Positions 11,088-22,565 of a stretch of DNA of 64,000 bases are shown piece after piece. The position numbers and the translations under genes were made by a program. The notes below the pieces were generated by a model that had not been told where the DNA came from, did not search any database, and saw only the letters and a program-made list of their open reading frames with translations. The first letter of the stretch is position 1. Each line of letters begins with the position of its first letter. The DNA lies in assembly GCA_029204225.1 (NCBI GenBank), contig CM055094.1, forward strand, positions 32,415,841 through 32,479,840. Direction: 5' to 3'. This DNA is from Diphasiastrum complanatum (taxonomy: Eukaryota > Streptophyta > Lycopodiopsida > Lycopodiales > Lycopodiaceae).

Positions 11088-12259
11088 TGGTATCAGAGCT
11101 GGTTGACTTCTATTTACAGTAAGTATTCCATTTTTGGTGATATTTGGATGCTTGATCAAGTTCTAGCATGATTTTGCATTGCTTTGTTGATCAAATCTTA
11201 CTAACCTTTGTTTTGTGAGTTGAACTTGTGGATCAAAAGCATATTTCAGGTCTATTGAAGATCAGAGGCTGAAAAGAAACTATTTTGGATCAGATCATAA
11301 CACCTAATCATTTGTGATTGTGAGGCTTGTGCATATTCAATACTAACAATGTTCTTTTCAATCCTATTGTTGACAATCTCCATTCTTGGATGAACACTCT
11401 CCTTAAGTGGATGAAACTTCTCCTTAAGTGAATGACAAATGCTCTTTTGAGTGAGTTGTAATTCTCCTAAAGGCTGAGCAAAGCTCCCATTTGGATGAAA
11501 GATCCCCTTTTTTGGGTGAACATATTGTAAGCTCCATTGTGAAGAGCATATTGTAAAGATTGTCATCAATTTTGGCATAAATTTTGGTGTACTTTGTTGA
11601 GCATGTAAGTAACTCTCCTTATGTAATTTGATTGGAGCATTTGCTGGAAGGTGTTAACCATTATGCAAGTGTGTTTTCAGGTTCTTAACAGGTTGAGGAA
11701 CATTCTCATGTGAAGTGATCTTAGATCTACATCTAAACACCAAGATTTGACAAGATAGTGAAGCTAGTCTTGTGATTCACTAAGTGTGCTCATTCATTCA
11801 CCTCTAAATCTTGTATTTATCACTTGCTGGAGTTTATAAACTTTTAGAAGTGTGGTTTACATGTGGTTTTACAGGTTGAATCAATATCTTAGTGTGTTGA
11901 TCATATGTTGATCAAGTTTGTTCATTACTAGGTAATCTTGGCATCCTAGTTTTGGGTATTTTCTAAGAATGCAAGTAACTCTTCACACCATAACTTGATT
12001 TGGTCACTTGCTGGAAAGTTTGAGAGCTTAAGCAAGAGTGTGTTCAGGTTGGTTTGATTTTGTAATCCATTCTTAGTGTGTGCAAAGTGTTGCATGTGTT
12101 TCAATCTTCCTTTCTATGCTTGGAAACCATCTAGGTTCAAGATAGAAGTGTTTTAGGGTCCTAAATCTTCATAGATCTCTTTATCTATCATTTGTTGAGA
12201 GAAAAGTGAGTGCTAAGTGCTTTAGGACAAAACCTAAAAGTTGAAGAAACATTAGAATC
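11088..12259 (+). other. PBS and long 5' leader with degenerate repeats
   Basis: The PBS TGGTATCAGAGC (11088-11099) directly follows the LTR. The 1.16-kb leader contains no long ORF. It holds imperfect repeats: blocks around AGTAACTCT...TTGCTGGAA...GTGTTCAGG occur at about 11610-11690 and 11970-12055, with a weaker relative at about 11815-11880, and a short CTCCTTAAGTG(G/A)ATGA repeat occurs near 11400. These may be packaging or dimerisation elements; that is inference. Confidence 0.6.
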
Positions 12260-15200
12260 ATGGCTTCCAATGGTGGGATCATGCTAGAGTCTAGTGAAAG
12301 GTTGAGTTCATCAAACTACTCTACTTGGAAAGTGAGGATGGAGTCCTTACTTGAGTTGAATGAACTCATGGACATAGTTGCAGAAATTGAAGAGAAAGAG
12401 CAACAAAGGTTTGATAAGAAGGCCAAAAGGGCTCTTCATATCATTAAAATGAATGTTACAAATGAACTTCTCAAGGAAGTTGGAAAGTGTCAAAGTGCAA
12501 GTGAGGCATGGAATGCCTTAAAGAAGCTCTTTGAATCAAAGTCCACATCTAGGGTATTGACCCTAAGGAGACAAATATTTTCTAGTAGGCAAAGAGAGGG
12601 TGAAAGTGCTCATGCATTTATCTTGAGAGTTAAGTCCCTAAGTGATGATTTAGCATGCATTGATGAGAACATAAAAGATGGTGAAATAGTCCAAGTTATG
12701 TTGAATGGTTTGATAAATGAACATGCTAACCTTGTGCAAAGTTTTGCCATTCAAAGAGTCTTGCCAAGTGTGGTTGACTTGCAAGAAATCTTATTGGCTG
12801 AAGAACATAGGTTGCAATCAAAGCTTGATGGTGCATCCTTGCAAGGTGGAGGTGAAGAGGCTTTCTTCACAAAAGGCAAATTCAAGGGCAAAGGTAAAGG
12901 CAAAGGGAAATGGTCCAAAGGTGGTAACTTTGATCATGATGATCACTCTTCCTCTTCCTCTTCTACTAAGAACAATAAGTCAAAGTTCAAGTGCTTTTAT
13001 TGTGGGATAAAAGGACATTTTGCAAATGAATGCCATAAGAAACAAAATGCTAGATCTAGGTTGAGATCTAATGTACTTCTTGGAGATGATAATTGTTGTG
13101 CTAACTTGGCAAGCTTTGGTGAATCTATGGTCAATTTTTTGGATCCATTGGATCTTGAAGATGCACTAGTGTTACCTACTAGTCATATGGAGTCATGTGG
13201 AGCTAAATTAGCATCATGTTTGTACTCTTCTACTCATGGACTTCCAAGGCTTGTTGGTTCTTCAATGGTGCTAGATGGCAAGTGCAAAAATGGAAAAGGT
13301 AAGGAAGGAGCTAACTTCATCAATGGAGTTGATGAAGATTCTTCTTTGGAAGTGATTGTTGCTAATGACTTGTTTGTTCATATGGAAAAAGATGGAGATG
13401 CTAAGTGTCATTCTTTGCAAGAAGATGGTTGTTCTTCTAATTCTTTTCATATTGATGTATGTAATCATGTGGGAAAAGATGATGGTGCTTTGAGCATGCT
13501 TGAAGGAAATGGTTCTTTTACATCTTTTTGTGATAAAGTCATTTGTGCAACAAGTGGTGTCACATTTCTTCATAAAAAGAGTAGATCAAAGGTTTCTATC
13601 ATGAGACTTGGTGAGGGAGATCACAAGTCAAAAGGAAGAGAAGTATGTGAAGTGTTCAAAGTAGGATGTACTTTGAATGATGTTTTTATGAACGATAGTG
13701 AGGAAGAATCATTATCATATGACTCATTACCTAAATCATTGAGTAGAAGTTCATGTTTGAAAAGAGAGAGTACTTCAATCACTCTTATGTTGAAGGTACT
13801 AAGGATTCTTTTCTTGGCTTCTAATATTCAAGAGTCTTCTACTTCTTATGGTGCAACTATCAAGAGGGAGGTTTCTAACTTTTGTGGTGCTAGCATTAAG
13901 AGGGAGTCTTGTGAAGGAAAGGGCAATGGAAGAGTGGTTCTTGGGAAGATCCAAAGCATGGATCTAACATCTCTTCATCAACTCAAAGCATTCTATGATT
14001 GTGGTGGATTGTTCATTCATGGTCAAGATGGCAAAAGGTTGGTTGAAGAAGACTACATGGAGCAACTCAAGTGGCAACTTCTTCAAGGCAAGGGAGATAT
14101 CATTGGTGAGCTTATTGAGGTTTGTTATGAACTCAAGAGGGCTGTTTTGATTAGGTTTGATACTCATCTTCACCTACTCTACTTCATGTTAAATGGAAAT
14201 GTTGGAATCTATCTTTTGGTTTATGATGGTGGCATTGTTTTCACTAACTATAGTGAAGGGTCAAATTTGAGCATTGATGAGATCTTGTGGGATCTTAATC
14301 ATGTGTTTGAGAGGGAGTATCTTCAGAGTTTCAGATCTGAAGATGTTCACATATGCAAGATCTTTGATGTCTTATTGGAAGATCAAGAGGTTGATCTTGG
14401 ATTGCTTCATCAACACCAAGAGACAAGTGGCAATTCGAAGCTAGTGAAAAGCATCAAAGAAGAGACAAATGGTCAAGGCATTTTGGATCTGTTTTTACAG
14501 GTTCTTGAAGGTTCAAGTAAGGTCTTTGGAACTGCAAGGAAGTGTCTTCTTACTCTACCTCACTTGCCTAATCTCATGTATGAACATTGTTATGTCAATG
14601 TGTTGAAATTGTCAAATTTCAATAAAACTAGTTCCATAGTTTTGCATCCTTTGGATCTTGGAGATGGAATAGTTATCATTGCTGGTTTGTATGATCAAGT
14701 ACATGAATTCATTCAAATCTTGAAAGGTATTGAAGTGGTCAATATGTTTTCTTTTGAACAAAGTTCAAGATCTAGTATTCTAGTGTTGGCAAATTGGCAA
14801 CTTGTTGACATTGTAGGATCAAGCGTTGTGTGCAAATCTTGTGGAGGTACTTCAAGTATTTCAAGTTCAGGTTTTGGTCATTCAAATGGAGTAGGGAACA
14901 CATCTTTTTGGCATTCATTCACTCAAAGGCTTTCATGGATTGAAGATCTACAAAGGCAAGGTGGTGATGGAAGTTCATTCATGGAGATACATGTTGCATT
15001 CACTATATGTATAGTGAAATGTGGAGGAGGCATGCAAACACTTGTTGATCACTTTCATTTACAACTTGTTTGCTGCTATTTTACAGAGAAACCAGAGATG
15101 GATACATGGAGGAATTCATTAATTGAGATTCTATGTTCTTTTACATGTACCATTTTTATGATTCTATGTAAAATTGATGTAAGAAATAGTGAAGCATCCT

Positions 15201-15337
15201 ATATGGACACTATTATCTATATCAATTATGTTGTGTCCTATTTTGTACATATTAGGATCCTTGAGAAGAGATCTATTCTGATGATGGAGATCATTCTTAA
15301 GTTGGAACAAAGTAGTGTTGTAAAACTAGCAAGTTAA
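12260..15337 (+). CDS. 1025-aa Gag protein with in-frame degenerate Pol region
   Basis: Residues 1 to about 195 are a Copia gag (UBN2 type), with runs such as SSSNYSTWKVRMESLLE and LTLRRQIF. A lysine/glycine-rich basic patch follows (about 206-222), then a CX2CX4HX4C zinc knuckle, CFYCGIKGHFANEC (residues 245-258). No DSG protease or HHCC integrase is visible. Around residues 620-665 the sequence resembles Copia reverse transcriptase: YELKRA, RFDTHL and LLVYDGGIVFT match the usual YGLKQA, R-DTHL and YVDD-IVFT positions. The catalytic aspartate pair is replaced (YDGG, residues 655-658). The frame is open throughout despite this decay, which is unusual. The ATG lies 19 bases after a purine-rich leader end. 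The likely role is a particle-forming Gag with a non-enzymatic extension. Confidence 0.85.
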   Translation: MASNGGIMLESSERLSSSNYSTWKVRMESLLELNELMDIVAEIEEKEQQRFDKKAKRALHIIKMNVTNELLKEVGKCQSASEAWNALKKLFESKSTSRVLTLRRQIFSSRQREGESAHAFILRVKSLSDDLACIDENIKDGEIVQVMLNGLINEHANLVQSFAIQRVLPSVVDLQEILLAEEHRLQSKLDGASLQGGGEEAFFTKGKFKGKGKGKGKWSKGGNFDHDDHSSSSSSTKNNKSKFKCFYCGIKGHFANECHKKQNARSRLRSNVLLGDDNCCANLASFGESMVNFLDPLDLEDALVLPTSHMESCGAKLASCLYSSTHGLPRLVGSSMVLDGKCKNGKGKEGANFINGVDEDSSLEVIVANDLFVHMEKDGDAKCHSLQEDGCSSNSFHIDVCNHVGKDDGALSMLEGNGSFTSFCDKVICATSGVTFLHKKSRSKVSIMRLGEGDHKSKGREVCEVFKVGCTLNDVFMNDSEEESLSYDSLPKSLSRSSCLKRESTSITLMLKVLRILFLASNIQESSTSYGATIKREVSNFCGASIKRESCEGKGNGRVVLGKIQSMDLTSLHQLKAFYDCGGLFIHGQDGKRLVEEDYMEQLKWQLLQGKGDIIGELIEVCYELKRAVLIRFDTHLHLLYFMLNGNVGIYLLVYDGGIVFTNYSEGSNLSIDEILWDLNHVFEREYLQSFRSEDVHICKIFDVLLEDQEVDLGLLHQHQETSGNSKLVKSIKEETNGQGILDLFLQVLEGSSKVFGTARKCLLTLPHLPNLMYEHCYVNVLKLSNFNKTSSIVLHPLDLGDGIVIIAGLYDQVHEFIQILKGIEVVNMFSFEQSSRSSILVLANWQLVDIVGSSVVCKSCGGTSSISSSGFGHSNGVGNTSFWHSFTQRLSWIEDLQRQGGDGSSFMEIHVAFTICIVKCGGGMQTLVDHFHLQLVCCYFTEKPEMDTWRNSLIEILCSFTCTIFMILCKIDVRNSEASYMDTIIYINYVVSYFVHIRILEKRSILMMEIILKLEQSSVVKLAS

Positions 15338-15340
15338 GTT

Positions 15341-15350
15341 GAAGAGGGAG
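15341..15350 (+). other. Polypurine tract
   Basis: GAAGAGGGAG directly precedes the 3' LTR start TGTGAAAA, the expected primer site for plus-strand DNA synthesis. Confidence 0.8.
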
Positions 15351-15997
15351 TGTGAAAATTGTCAACATTTCCTTGTCTAGTTTTAGGCCAAAATTGCTAA
15401 AAATGGCACATAGTTTAGGATCTGACTTTTCACACGTGTGAAACAGGTCTAGATATTTTTAGTAAGTGTATTTTTTCAGTATGAAGAAGTGTCAAACTTC
15501 AAGACCTTCGAAATGAGTCCATTTTCATGTATTTTGGACATATATGCCAATTTTACCTATATAGGGCATATTTTAGGTAAGGAGGGTCTAGAGAGAGGAG
15601 AGAGAGTCATCTCTCTCAGCTATATATAGCAGGTAGGCCGTGGAGAAACAGGTTGGAGCAGATCCATTGTATTCATTTGCTTAATGAGAGATTTTTCTAT
15701 TGGGTTCTCCTTCCATTGTTGGCATTGTGTAGTGATTGAGTTCAAGCTTTGTGTGTATGATCTTAGGTGCTTTCCAAAAGTGGTAGGCTGATGTATTATG
15801 GACTGTATAATGCTATTTTGGGCCGCACTTGATGTTTATGGAAGTTTCCATTTGTGATAAATGCTTTTTGATCAAGTTCTTTGCATTCTAGGTAGCATAG
15901 AATGTGTTGCCAATTCCTAGCTTATGTAGTTTGGAGTGCAAGCATTCAAGCCAATGATCTTGGAGTTTAGATCCACTTAGGATCTGTATTTTTCACA
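15351..15997 (+). repeat. 3' LTR of the young Copia element
   Basis: A 647-bp copy that reads identical to the 5' LTR, ending TTTTTCACA directly before the TTCCC target duplication. Confidence 0.95.
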
Positions 15998-16002
15998 TTC
16001 CC

Positions 16003-18164
16003 AACTATTGAAAGGGAATATATTGACATTCTGAAAATTATACTTTAATTGTGGTTAAGCACCGGTGAAGTTTGATGTGACTAAAGTAAGGTCCATTTAT
16101 TTTCATGGAAAGTAGTATGGGCAAATGCGTAAAGAAGTCAGAAAATGATATTTTAATAACTTCATTGTTATTTTTTTCTCTCCTACATGGCATTTCTTAT
16201 AGGGCCCTCTTTGGTCCCATATTTTTGTCTAATGTCTAGTTCAAATCATGCATTTTCAAGTATAGAAAGTGGATCTTTGTGATCCTAGCATCATTTTAGG
16301 TCAAATCACATGGAGTAATCTTTGTGATTTCTTCTTGAGTTTCATTTTTTGATTTTCAAGAGAGTGTTAAGTGCATTTAAACTTGGAAACACTCAAAAGA
16401 TCCAAAAAACACTTAGACACATTGCAATTTCAAAAAACTATGTAACTATGGCTTCAAAATCTCATCTAGATCACACACAAACTTGATTGACAATGCAAAA
16501 TCATGAATTTTTTATGACCTAAGCTAGATATGAGCAACCCTTGGCATGTCTCACCAGGTTGAGTGCCCTACCCTATACAGTACTAATGCTAATCAGCTTG
16601 AGTTACTAGATCTTGGCTTTCACAAATGAAGGAACTCCAAAAAAATTTGGATCACACACTACACACAAGTTTCACACACCTCTATGACTTTCTTTCAATC
16701 CAAAAAACACTCAAGAACTATGAGTAGGAGTGAAACAATGTGACTAGGATCTCAAAATCTCATCTAGCTCTCAAAACCAAGATTGACAATGCAAACCTTG
16801 AGTTTTTTTTATACAACCACCAAGATTTGGTGCTCTTTGGAAAAATTTACCAAGTTGGAAGAATGACCTACTTCCAAAGAAATGCCAATAACTTGATCTA
16901 TAGTGAACCAATTCACATGAGATCTCTTGCACCTAAATCTTCGCTCAAATAGCTTTCCATCCAGTATGTACTTGCACAAATTGGATCACCACATAGAACA
17001 CAATAAATCCTTAAAGTGGGGGTATCCTACATGTGCTCTTAGCATAGTAGTCCATACTGTACTTTTCATATCCAAATCAATATGATTTTGGCCCCTCTTG
17101 ATGCCAAAATCCCTTAGAAGCTAGTCGAGATCCTCTATGACCCTCAGCCTTGATTTTCACTCTCAAATATTGATCATAGATGCATATCTATGACACATTA
17201 AATGGATCTAATACCATGGCAACTTTTTCACACATATGAGGACACACAAATAAATGTGATTGATCTTCTAAGGTGGATGTGATTGCACATGAAACTATCA
17301 CTTGATTGAAACAAGCAATTTGCACACAAGCATTGATCAATGATCACTCACACTTTCTCACACAAACCAAACACTTAGCTGAAAGAACTAATTCCCAAAA
17401 CAAGAGTGAGAGAGAGCCCTTGCTCTCTGGTAGAGAGAGAAAGAGAAACTTGTACTTGGGTAGAGAGAGAATAAAAGGGAAACTCAATGATTGTCATTCA
17501 AAAACCTCAAAAAACTCATATGTACAATGGGAGAGCTCTTCCATATATTAGTAGCTCAAGATCTAGCATGAGGAATGCTTGAGATTGATTGGACCTCATG
17601 GATTCCACTTCTCATTATGATTGGACCTCTAAATTTCCACCTCTCTCCACGATTGGACAAACTAGCTAGAACCTCACAATATGATTGGCCAAGTGAGTTG
17701 CACCTCTAAACATGATTGGGCCAACAATTTTTCACCTCTTAATGTGATTGGATTTAAGATCTACACCTCTTAATTTGATTGGGCCATATTTGATATTTAT
17801 AAGTGGATTCGATTGCATACTAGCAAAAAACCAATCCTTACATTTTGTGACACATGTCACCATCTCACCAAACTCGAGTTGGAGACCTCTTTACTTTTCA
17901 AACTCAATATGAAAATGTGTACAAAATACTAATGAACATTTGTACATGAAAATGAGAAAAGATCAAGCTAAATTTTCTATATTCTTCACAAGCTAGATCT
18001 ATCCAAAAAATTCAAGATGATAGATCTCAACCATTTCATTACTCAATAGATTTAAACATGCATGGATGTAACTATGTAAAGACTCCCATGGAGCATGATG
18101 TTGTTGTGTCGTATGTAGTATGGGGATCGTCGCTAGGAGAGGCAACCTCACCTCAACCTACTTA

Positions 18165-18166
<2 letters not shown>
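16003..18166. other. Intergenic stretch, no gene recognised
   Basis: Only short open frames of 70-81 codons with no domain similarity occur (16740-16952, 17306-17551). An A-rich phrase around AAACACTCA-AAGA recurs at about 16385 and 16700. A run of phrases of the type 'ATGATTGGACCTC' repeats irregularly at 17580-17790. I see no regulatory signal I can defend. Confidence 0.4.

Positions 18167-18255
<89 letters not shown>
18167..18255. repeat. (GA)n microsatellite
   Basis: An uninterrupted run of GA dinucleotides of about 88 bp. Confidence 0.98.
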
Positions 18256-18259
<4 letters not shown>

Positions 18260-18640
18260 TTAGGAGAGAGTGGAAAATACAATACAAAGAAAATGGCTCT
18301 CTTTTATAGATTTGAAAGGTGAGTCTCCTTCACTTTGATTGGCCACACTTCAATGGCAAGGATTCTAATCCAAGCCGTTTAAGTTAGCATAAACTAAATA
18401 TAGTGGTTATTGGCAACTTGACTTAGGGCCTCTAATGTCATTTTAGAGTTTTAAGCCCCTAGTCGCTTATTCCTAGGAATTACAACTTGCTACTTGTGCT
18501 CATTGGGTTGGGCTTACACACACAGGATGTTAGTGCCCTCACACTTATTATTCTAACTTGTACAGTACTATCGCGGGGCCTACTTGGCAAGGCTTGGCCA
18601 ATAGTAGTTTCAATGGAGGAACCCACTAGGCGCCCAATAG
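18256..18640 (-). repeat. Probable minus-strand LTR fragment with purine tract
   Basis: On the minus strand a purine tract GGTGGGGGATA (18651-18641) is followed by TATTGGGCGCC, resembling the GTGGGGGATAC-TGTTGG junction of the LTR elements at 35.1 and 36.5 kb. A Gypsy-like gag lies further upstream on the same strand. The far end of the LTR is not defined and the microsatellite may lie within it. Confidence 0.4.
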
Positions 18641-18651
18641 TATCCCCCACC

Positions 18652-19492
18652 TAAAGAGGTGCCGATCCCACGGCACCTGCCTACGTTTGTTGTGGAAGAA
18701 GACTGTCGACACGTTTATTGTTGATGATGAGTTGCGTAAGAAAAAGTGTGGATAAGAGATCGTTTACGTAAAACTTGAGGCTTTATTGGATAATGGTGAT
18801 CAGCAAGAATATGGACTTGCCATATTTTCAATAATACCCATAGGGGTTTGGTGGCCATTCTTGATAACCTTGTTCATGGACAATTGGGTAGTCAACAACG
18901 CATTTCATCAGAAGATCACATCATAATTCTTGTTGACATTGATCTTTGTAGACTGGCACAACTGCTCCCAGAGGCATTGTCAAACGTTCACTCAATTGGT
19001 ACGGCGGATATGGCGTGGTTGATTGACTTCTTAGTCTATCCAAATGCTCATGATAAGCCTACACTTGAAGATTTTCTTCAACAGTCAATAGTACCGCTTG
19101 AACAAGGCCTTGATACCTAAAGCGCTAGCTCTTGCTGGACTGAAGGCCTATTTGGGCTTGGATTTTCTGGATTTGGCCTTTTACGTACTGTTATACCTAG
19201 ATTTGGCATTGTGTTGGTGGTCTGTGTATTGTGGAACAATCAGACTTTGGTTGAATCTTGCTCGTTGATGGGTTGTCATCAACCATAGTCTATCCCTTGT
19301 CATTGCACTTCTCATTTGAAGGCTAAGTGATTGTGCTTTCTCTTGGATCTTGTGCTGAACTGCCTTCAAGTTGTCCTGTTGACACTAGTTCACCTTGTAA
19401 TTCATCACTAAGAAATATTTGCATTGATTGCGCCAAGAGCCCTGATAGAACCTGCCGGACTTCCTCGATTGCCAATTTCTTGACTTCCTCAT
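18652..19492. other. Degraded internal region, one unrecognised ORF
   Basis: A 90-codon plus-strand ORF at 18848-19120 shows no domain I recognise. It runs antisense to the gag at 19493-20700, so it may be chance. The rest of this stretch has no readable protein. Confidence 0.3.
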
Positions 19493-20700
19493 CTATATTG
19501 GCTTGATGGATTCTACAAACTCTGTCTTCTGTGATGTCATTATCCTTTTGCCCATGGGTGTGTTTGTGTACTTTGGGACTTTTGTCAAACTGTCCTCCTC
19601 TTCACTTTCTTCATAACCTGGTGGCACTAGGAGTTTTTGTTGGTAATGCATTATGTCTATAGGTGGATTGGTCAACACGGGTGCATATTGATCTATATAA
19701 GCCGATGGTCTCCATGGCTTAGTGTGAAAAATCTTGCCTATTTGTGAATTTCGCACCGGACAATCTCGGCATGGATGGTTGACTCCACATTGTGCACACC
19801 AGGGTTCGAATGTTGATGGATCCCCTCGATGTGGACATCCGGCTCGACAATGTTCTCCTCCGCATCCATAACACCTTACCAACTGTAGTATATCATCGCC
19901 TCTAAGTTGATAGGCATACAGTGGGAACAGATGCCCCTTATGATCTTCCACAAAATAAACTGGTAGGCTATTATAATCCTCCTTGGAATTCGGAGACATG
20001 CAAGATGATATGACCAATACTTCCACCTTGGCACTGGTTGATGAAGAAACTTGTGATTTAGATGGATCCATCTGACATTCATCCCCTTGTTGAGCTGCTT
20101 GACGTCTTGATTCTTCTTACCATTGAACCCTCGTATCTGGTTGTCGGACCTTCTGCTCCGCATTTTGTCCATATCACGGATTCTTGATTGGACATCTTGC
20201 ACTCGAATGATATCCAAAGCGATATGTACATTTTTCTTTCTCAAGAAACTTAATTGTGTGAGCATAAGCTTGGTGACAATCGGAGAACTTAAAGTACTTG
20301 GCTCTTGGTTGCTTGTTGCACCTGATCTACTTGTCTCTGCTCCACTTTGTTGCCTTCCATGGGGTTCCATTCGTGCTTGATCATCGCTCATTGATGACTT
20401 TTGTTCCTCTGATTTCCCATTTGATGATTCATCATCATCTCGTGGAAGATCTGCAATTCCATCCTGGCAGCATCCCTTACAGAGTTGTACGAATGAAACA
20501 TAGGATGCTAATCTGCCATACCAAATTTGATCTTTTTGGGCAGTCCAGCATGGTACTTTGCCATGATGATTCGTTCGGAAAGTGGTGGATTACAATCCTT
20601 CACTAGGTGGTAGATTCAATGGGTGTAGTCTTGGATTGTCTCATCAAGGAACTTCTATAGTTTAGACAATCTTGCAAGGATGGTCTCCATGGCTCAGCAC
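19493..20700 (-). pseudogene. Gypsy-like gag with Cys-rich zinc fingers
   Basis: The minus strand encodes a gag-type protein in pieces. The N-terminal part (about 20700-20400) reads LVKDCNPPLSE and YHAGLPKKIKF, like the capsid of plant Gypsy elements. After a stop and a frame change comes an arginine-rich linker, then 192 codons (20071-19493) with clustered cysteines, CYGCGGEHCRAGC and WCAQCGVNHPCRDC, which look like tandem zinc knuckles, followed by an acidic stretch (EESEEEDS). No protease, reverse transcriptase or integrase follows before the putative LTR at 18.6 kb. It is therefore a non-autonomous or heavily deleted element. Confidence 0.55.
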
Positions 20701-20979
20701 TATAGATGAAATGATGATGGTGTCCGAACTTGTTTTTTTTTTTTTTTTTGACAAGAAAAGAAAAAAAATTAGTAACACAAAAGTGAACGTTCTGACGGTG
20801 TGGATGATAACTGATGTGGAGGACGGTTGGCAACGATGGTGTCGGGCGGGTGGGGTCTGGGGGACTACGTTGGCCCCTAGCACTAAACGATATTACTTGT
20901 ATGTAGTCGAACGGGTAATTGGCGTGTCAAGTCACTAGCTGATGAGACAATGTTTTTGAAATTTTTTCAATTTTTTTCT

Positions 20980-21615
20980 CAGGAACCTTCGCCTCTCAGA
21001 TAGATGGTTTATCTCAGTATTTTATCCCTTCAAGAAGCTCGACGAGGATTCTTGTCGGCGAAGCATAGTCAGTGAGGGTCTATAGACTGTTTGAATGTAA
21101 TCTGGGCTGAGAACCTTCGCTATTGACCTTCTGGTGCTCGCCAACCTTCGCCAACTTGCAAGGAGGTCTTAAATGATGATCAGAAGGCTGGCGAGGAGTC
21201 ATCTCTGCGAGAGATAATTTGGTGAAGGTTCATAACGTTGTTAGGCACTTTTTGAGGACTGGGAACATTCATCGGACTAGTTATTGATATTACTAACCTT
21301 CGCCTACTTCACAGATACTCCAGAACAGTGCTTTATGGCTATTCTGAGCTCGGCGAAGGTTCTTGATACAATGGCGGAGGTTGGCGAGGGTTGGTGAAAA
21401 AGGTGGGGGTTCTTGAGATTGGAAGCTTCACAGAATGGTAGGAACCTTCGCCGGCCAAATTTTTCTTGGAACTAACCTTCGCCTAACTTTTTGGAGATAA
21501 AAATCAGTGAAAAGTGTCTAGTGAAAAACCGGCGAAGATTAATAGTAGCTACTTTTGCCGAGATGGAGGTTGGCGAAGGTTCGCTATTTTTGGTGTCTGG
21601 AACCTTTGCCGAAGC
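20980..21615. repeat. Cluster of GGCGAAGGTT / AACCTTCGCC motifs
   Basis: A 10-bp motif, GGCGAAGGTT or its complement AACCTTCGCC with minor changes, occurs about a dozen times in 630 bp in both orientations (for example near 20985, 21112, 21140, 21294, 21351, 21377, 21443, 21475, 21568 and 21600). Such dense inverted and direct short motifs are typical of transposase-binding subterminal regions of CACTA or hAT elements. No transposase ORF accompanies it. The cluster ends where a Copia RNase H remnant begins. Confidence 0.7.
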
Positions 21616-21669
21616 CCGTACACAACGCCATTATTGTGTCATCTGATCTTTGTTATAGTGTTTGCAATC

Positions 21670-22210
21670 TTAGCCAAAATATGCAAGATCCATTAGTTAT
21701 CCATTGGAGATCTGCTAAAAGAATATTGACATACATCTCGGGTACACTAGATTTTGGAATCCTTTATAGAGGTCACTCCATTAACTTGCATGCTTTTAGT
21801 GATTCAGACTTTGCAGGGGACAAGGAGGATAAAATGTCAACAAGTGCCTTTGCAACTTTCATTGGAGAAGGTGTAGTTTCTTGGCTATCAAAAAGACAAA
21901 AAACAATATATCAACCGAGGCCAAGTACAAGGCTCTAACAACCACAACCAGGGAGGTGCTTTGGATCAAGAGGTTGCTTGAGGAGCTCAAAGTGATCAGA
22001 TCAAGGGTCATTCCACTCATCTACAATGATAACATCGCATCTCAACACCTAGCATCCAATCCAATCTACCATGCAAGGAGCTAACACATAGAAGTTGATC
22101 ACCATTTTGTAAGGGAGAAAGTCCAAGCTAAGGTCTCATTGGAGCATGTTTCAAGTGAAAAATGCATTGTTGATATATTGATAAAGCCTCTTCAAAAGGC
22201 TGAATTTTGA
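21670..22210 (+). pseudogene. Copia RNase H remnant
   Basis: The plus strand carries the end of a Copia pol: HWRSAKRILTYISGTLDFGI and LHAFSDSDFAGDKEDKMSTS, then FIGEGVVSWLSKRQKTI. After a frame change it continues KYKALTTTTREVLWIKRLL and YNDNIASQHLASNPIYHARS, ending ILIKPLQKAEF. A stop inside HARS-HIEV and the frameshift inactivate it. It resembles the RNase H at 5439-5885 but is a different copy in the opposite orientation. Reverse transcriptase is missing on the left, where the motif cluster begins. Confidence 0.8.
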
Positions 22211-22565
22211 AGCTTAGATCAGCTCTTTGCTTAACTAGGAAAGCTATGTTATCATCTAGCGAGATTATGAGGAGCAATGAAATTTCACAATTCTAGCTTG
22301 TCTAGTTTTGTGTAATTCCACTGGTAAGTGGTGATGTAGCATATGCCACGTGTATAGATGCTTAGCCCTATGAAGCTTGCTACACCTTTCTTTGGAGTGT
22401 TTGATCAAATCTATGTGCCTCTTGTGGAGTTAAATGCCCAGATAAACTAGTTTTGGTAACTAATCTTGATTCTAGCTCATAGTTTGGATCTAGATCAATC
22501 AAATGTGCATTCTCCACTTTTATCTTTGATAGGAATTCATTTTGCTATAACTTTATCACTTCTTT
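22211..22565 (+). repeat. Probable Copia 3' LTR fragment
   Basis: It follows the RNase H remnant, and 22385-22560 is shared with 3975-4130. LTR limits are not clear. Confidence 0.45.

Larger units (their letters stand above)
10436..16002 (+). mobile_element. Very young non-autonomous Copia-like element with TTCCC target duplication
   Basis: LTRs of 647 bp at 10441-11087 and 15351-15997 show no mismatch on block-by-block reading. A 5-bp TTCCC repeat flanks the element at 10436-10440 and 15998-16002. A PBS follows the left LTR and a purine tract GAAGAGGGAG precedes the right LTR. One long ORF (12260-15337) fills most of the interior. It has intact gag and zinc knuckle but no recognisable protease or integrase, and a degenerate reverse transcriptase. 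Identical LTRs imply a very recent insertion, so enzymes were probably supplied in trans by an autonomous relative. Confidence 0.95.

Noticed and set aside
18848-19120. 90-codon ORF as a host gene
   Set aside because: No domain, antisense to a retroelement region; kept only as an unrecognised ORF in the region note.
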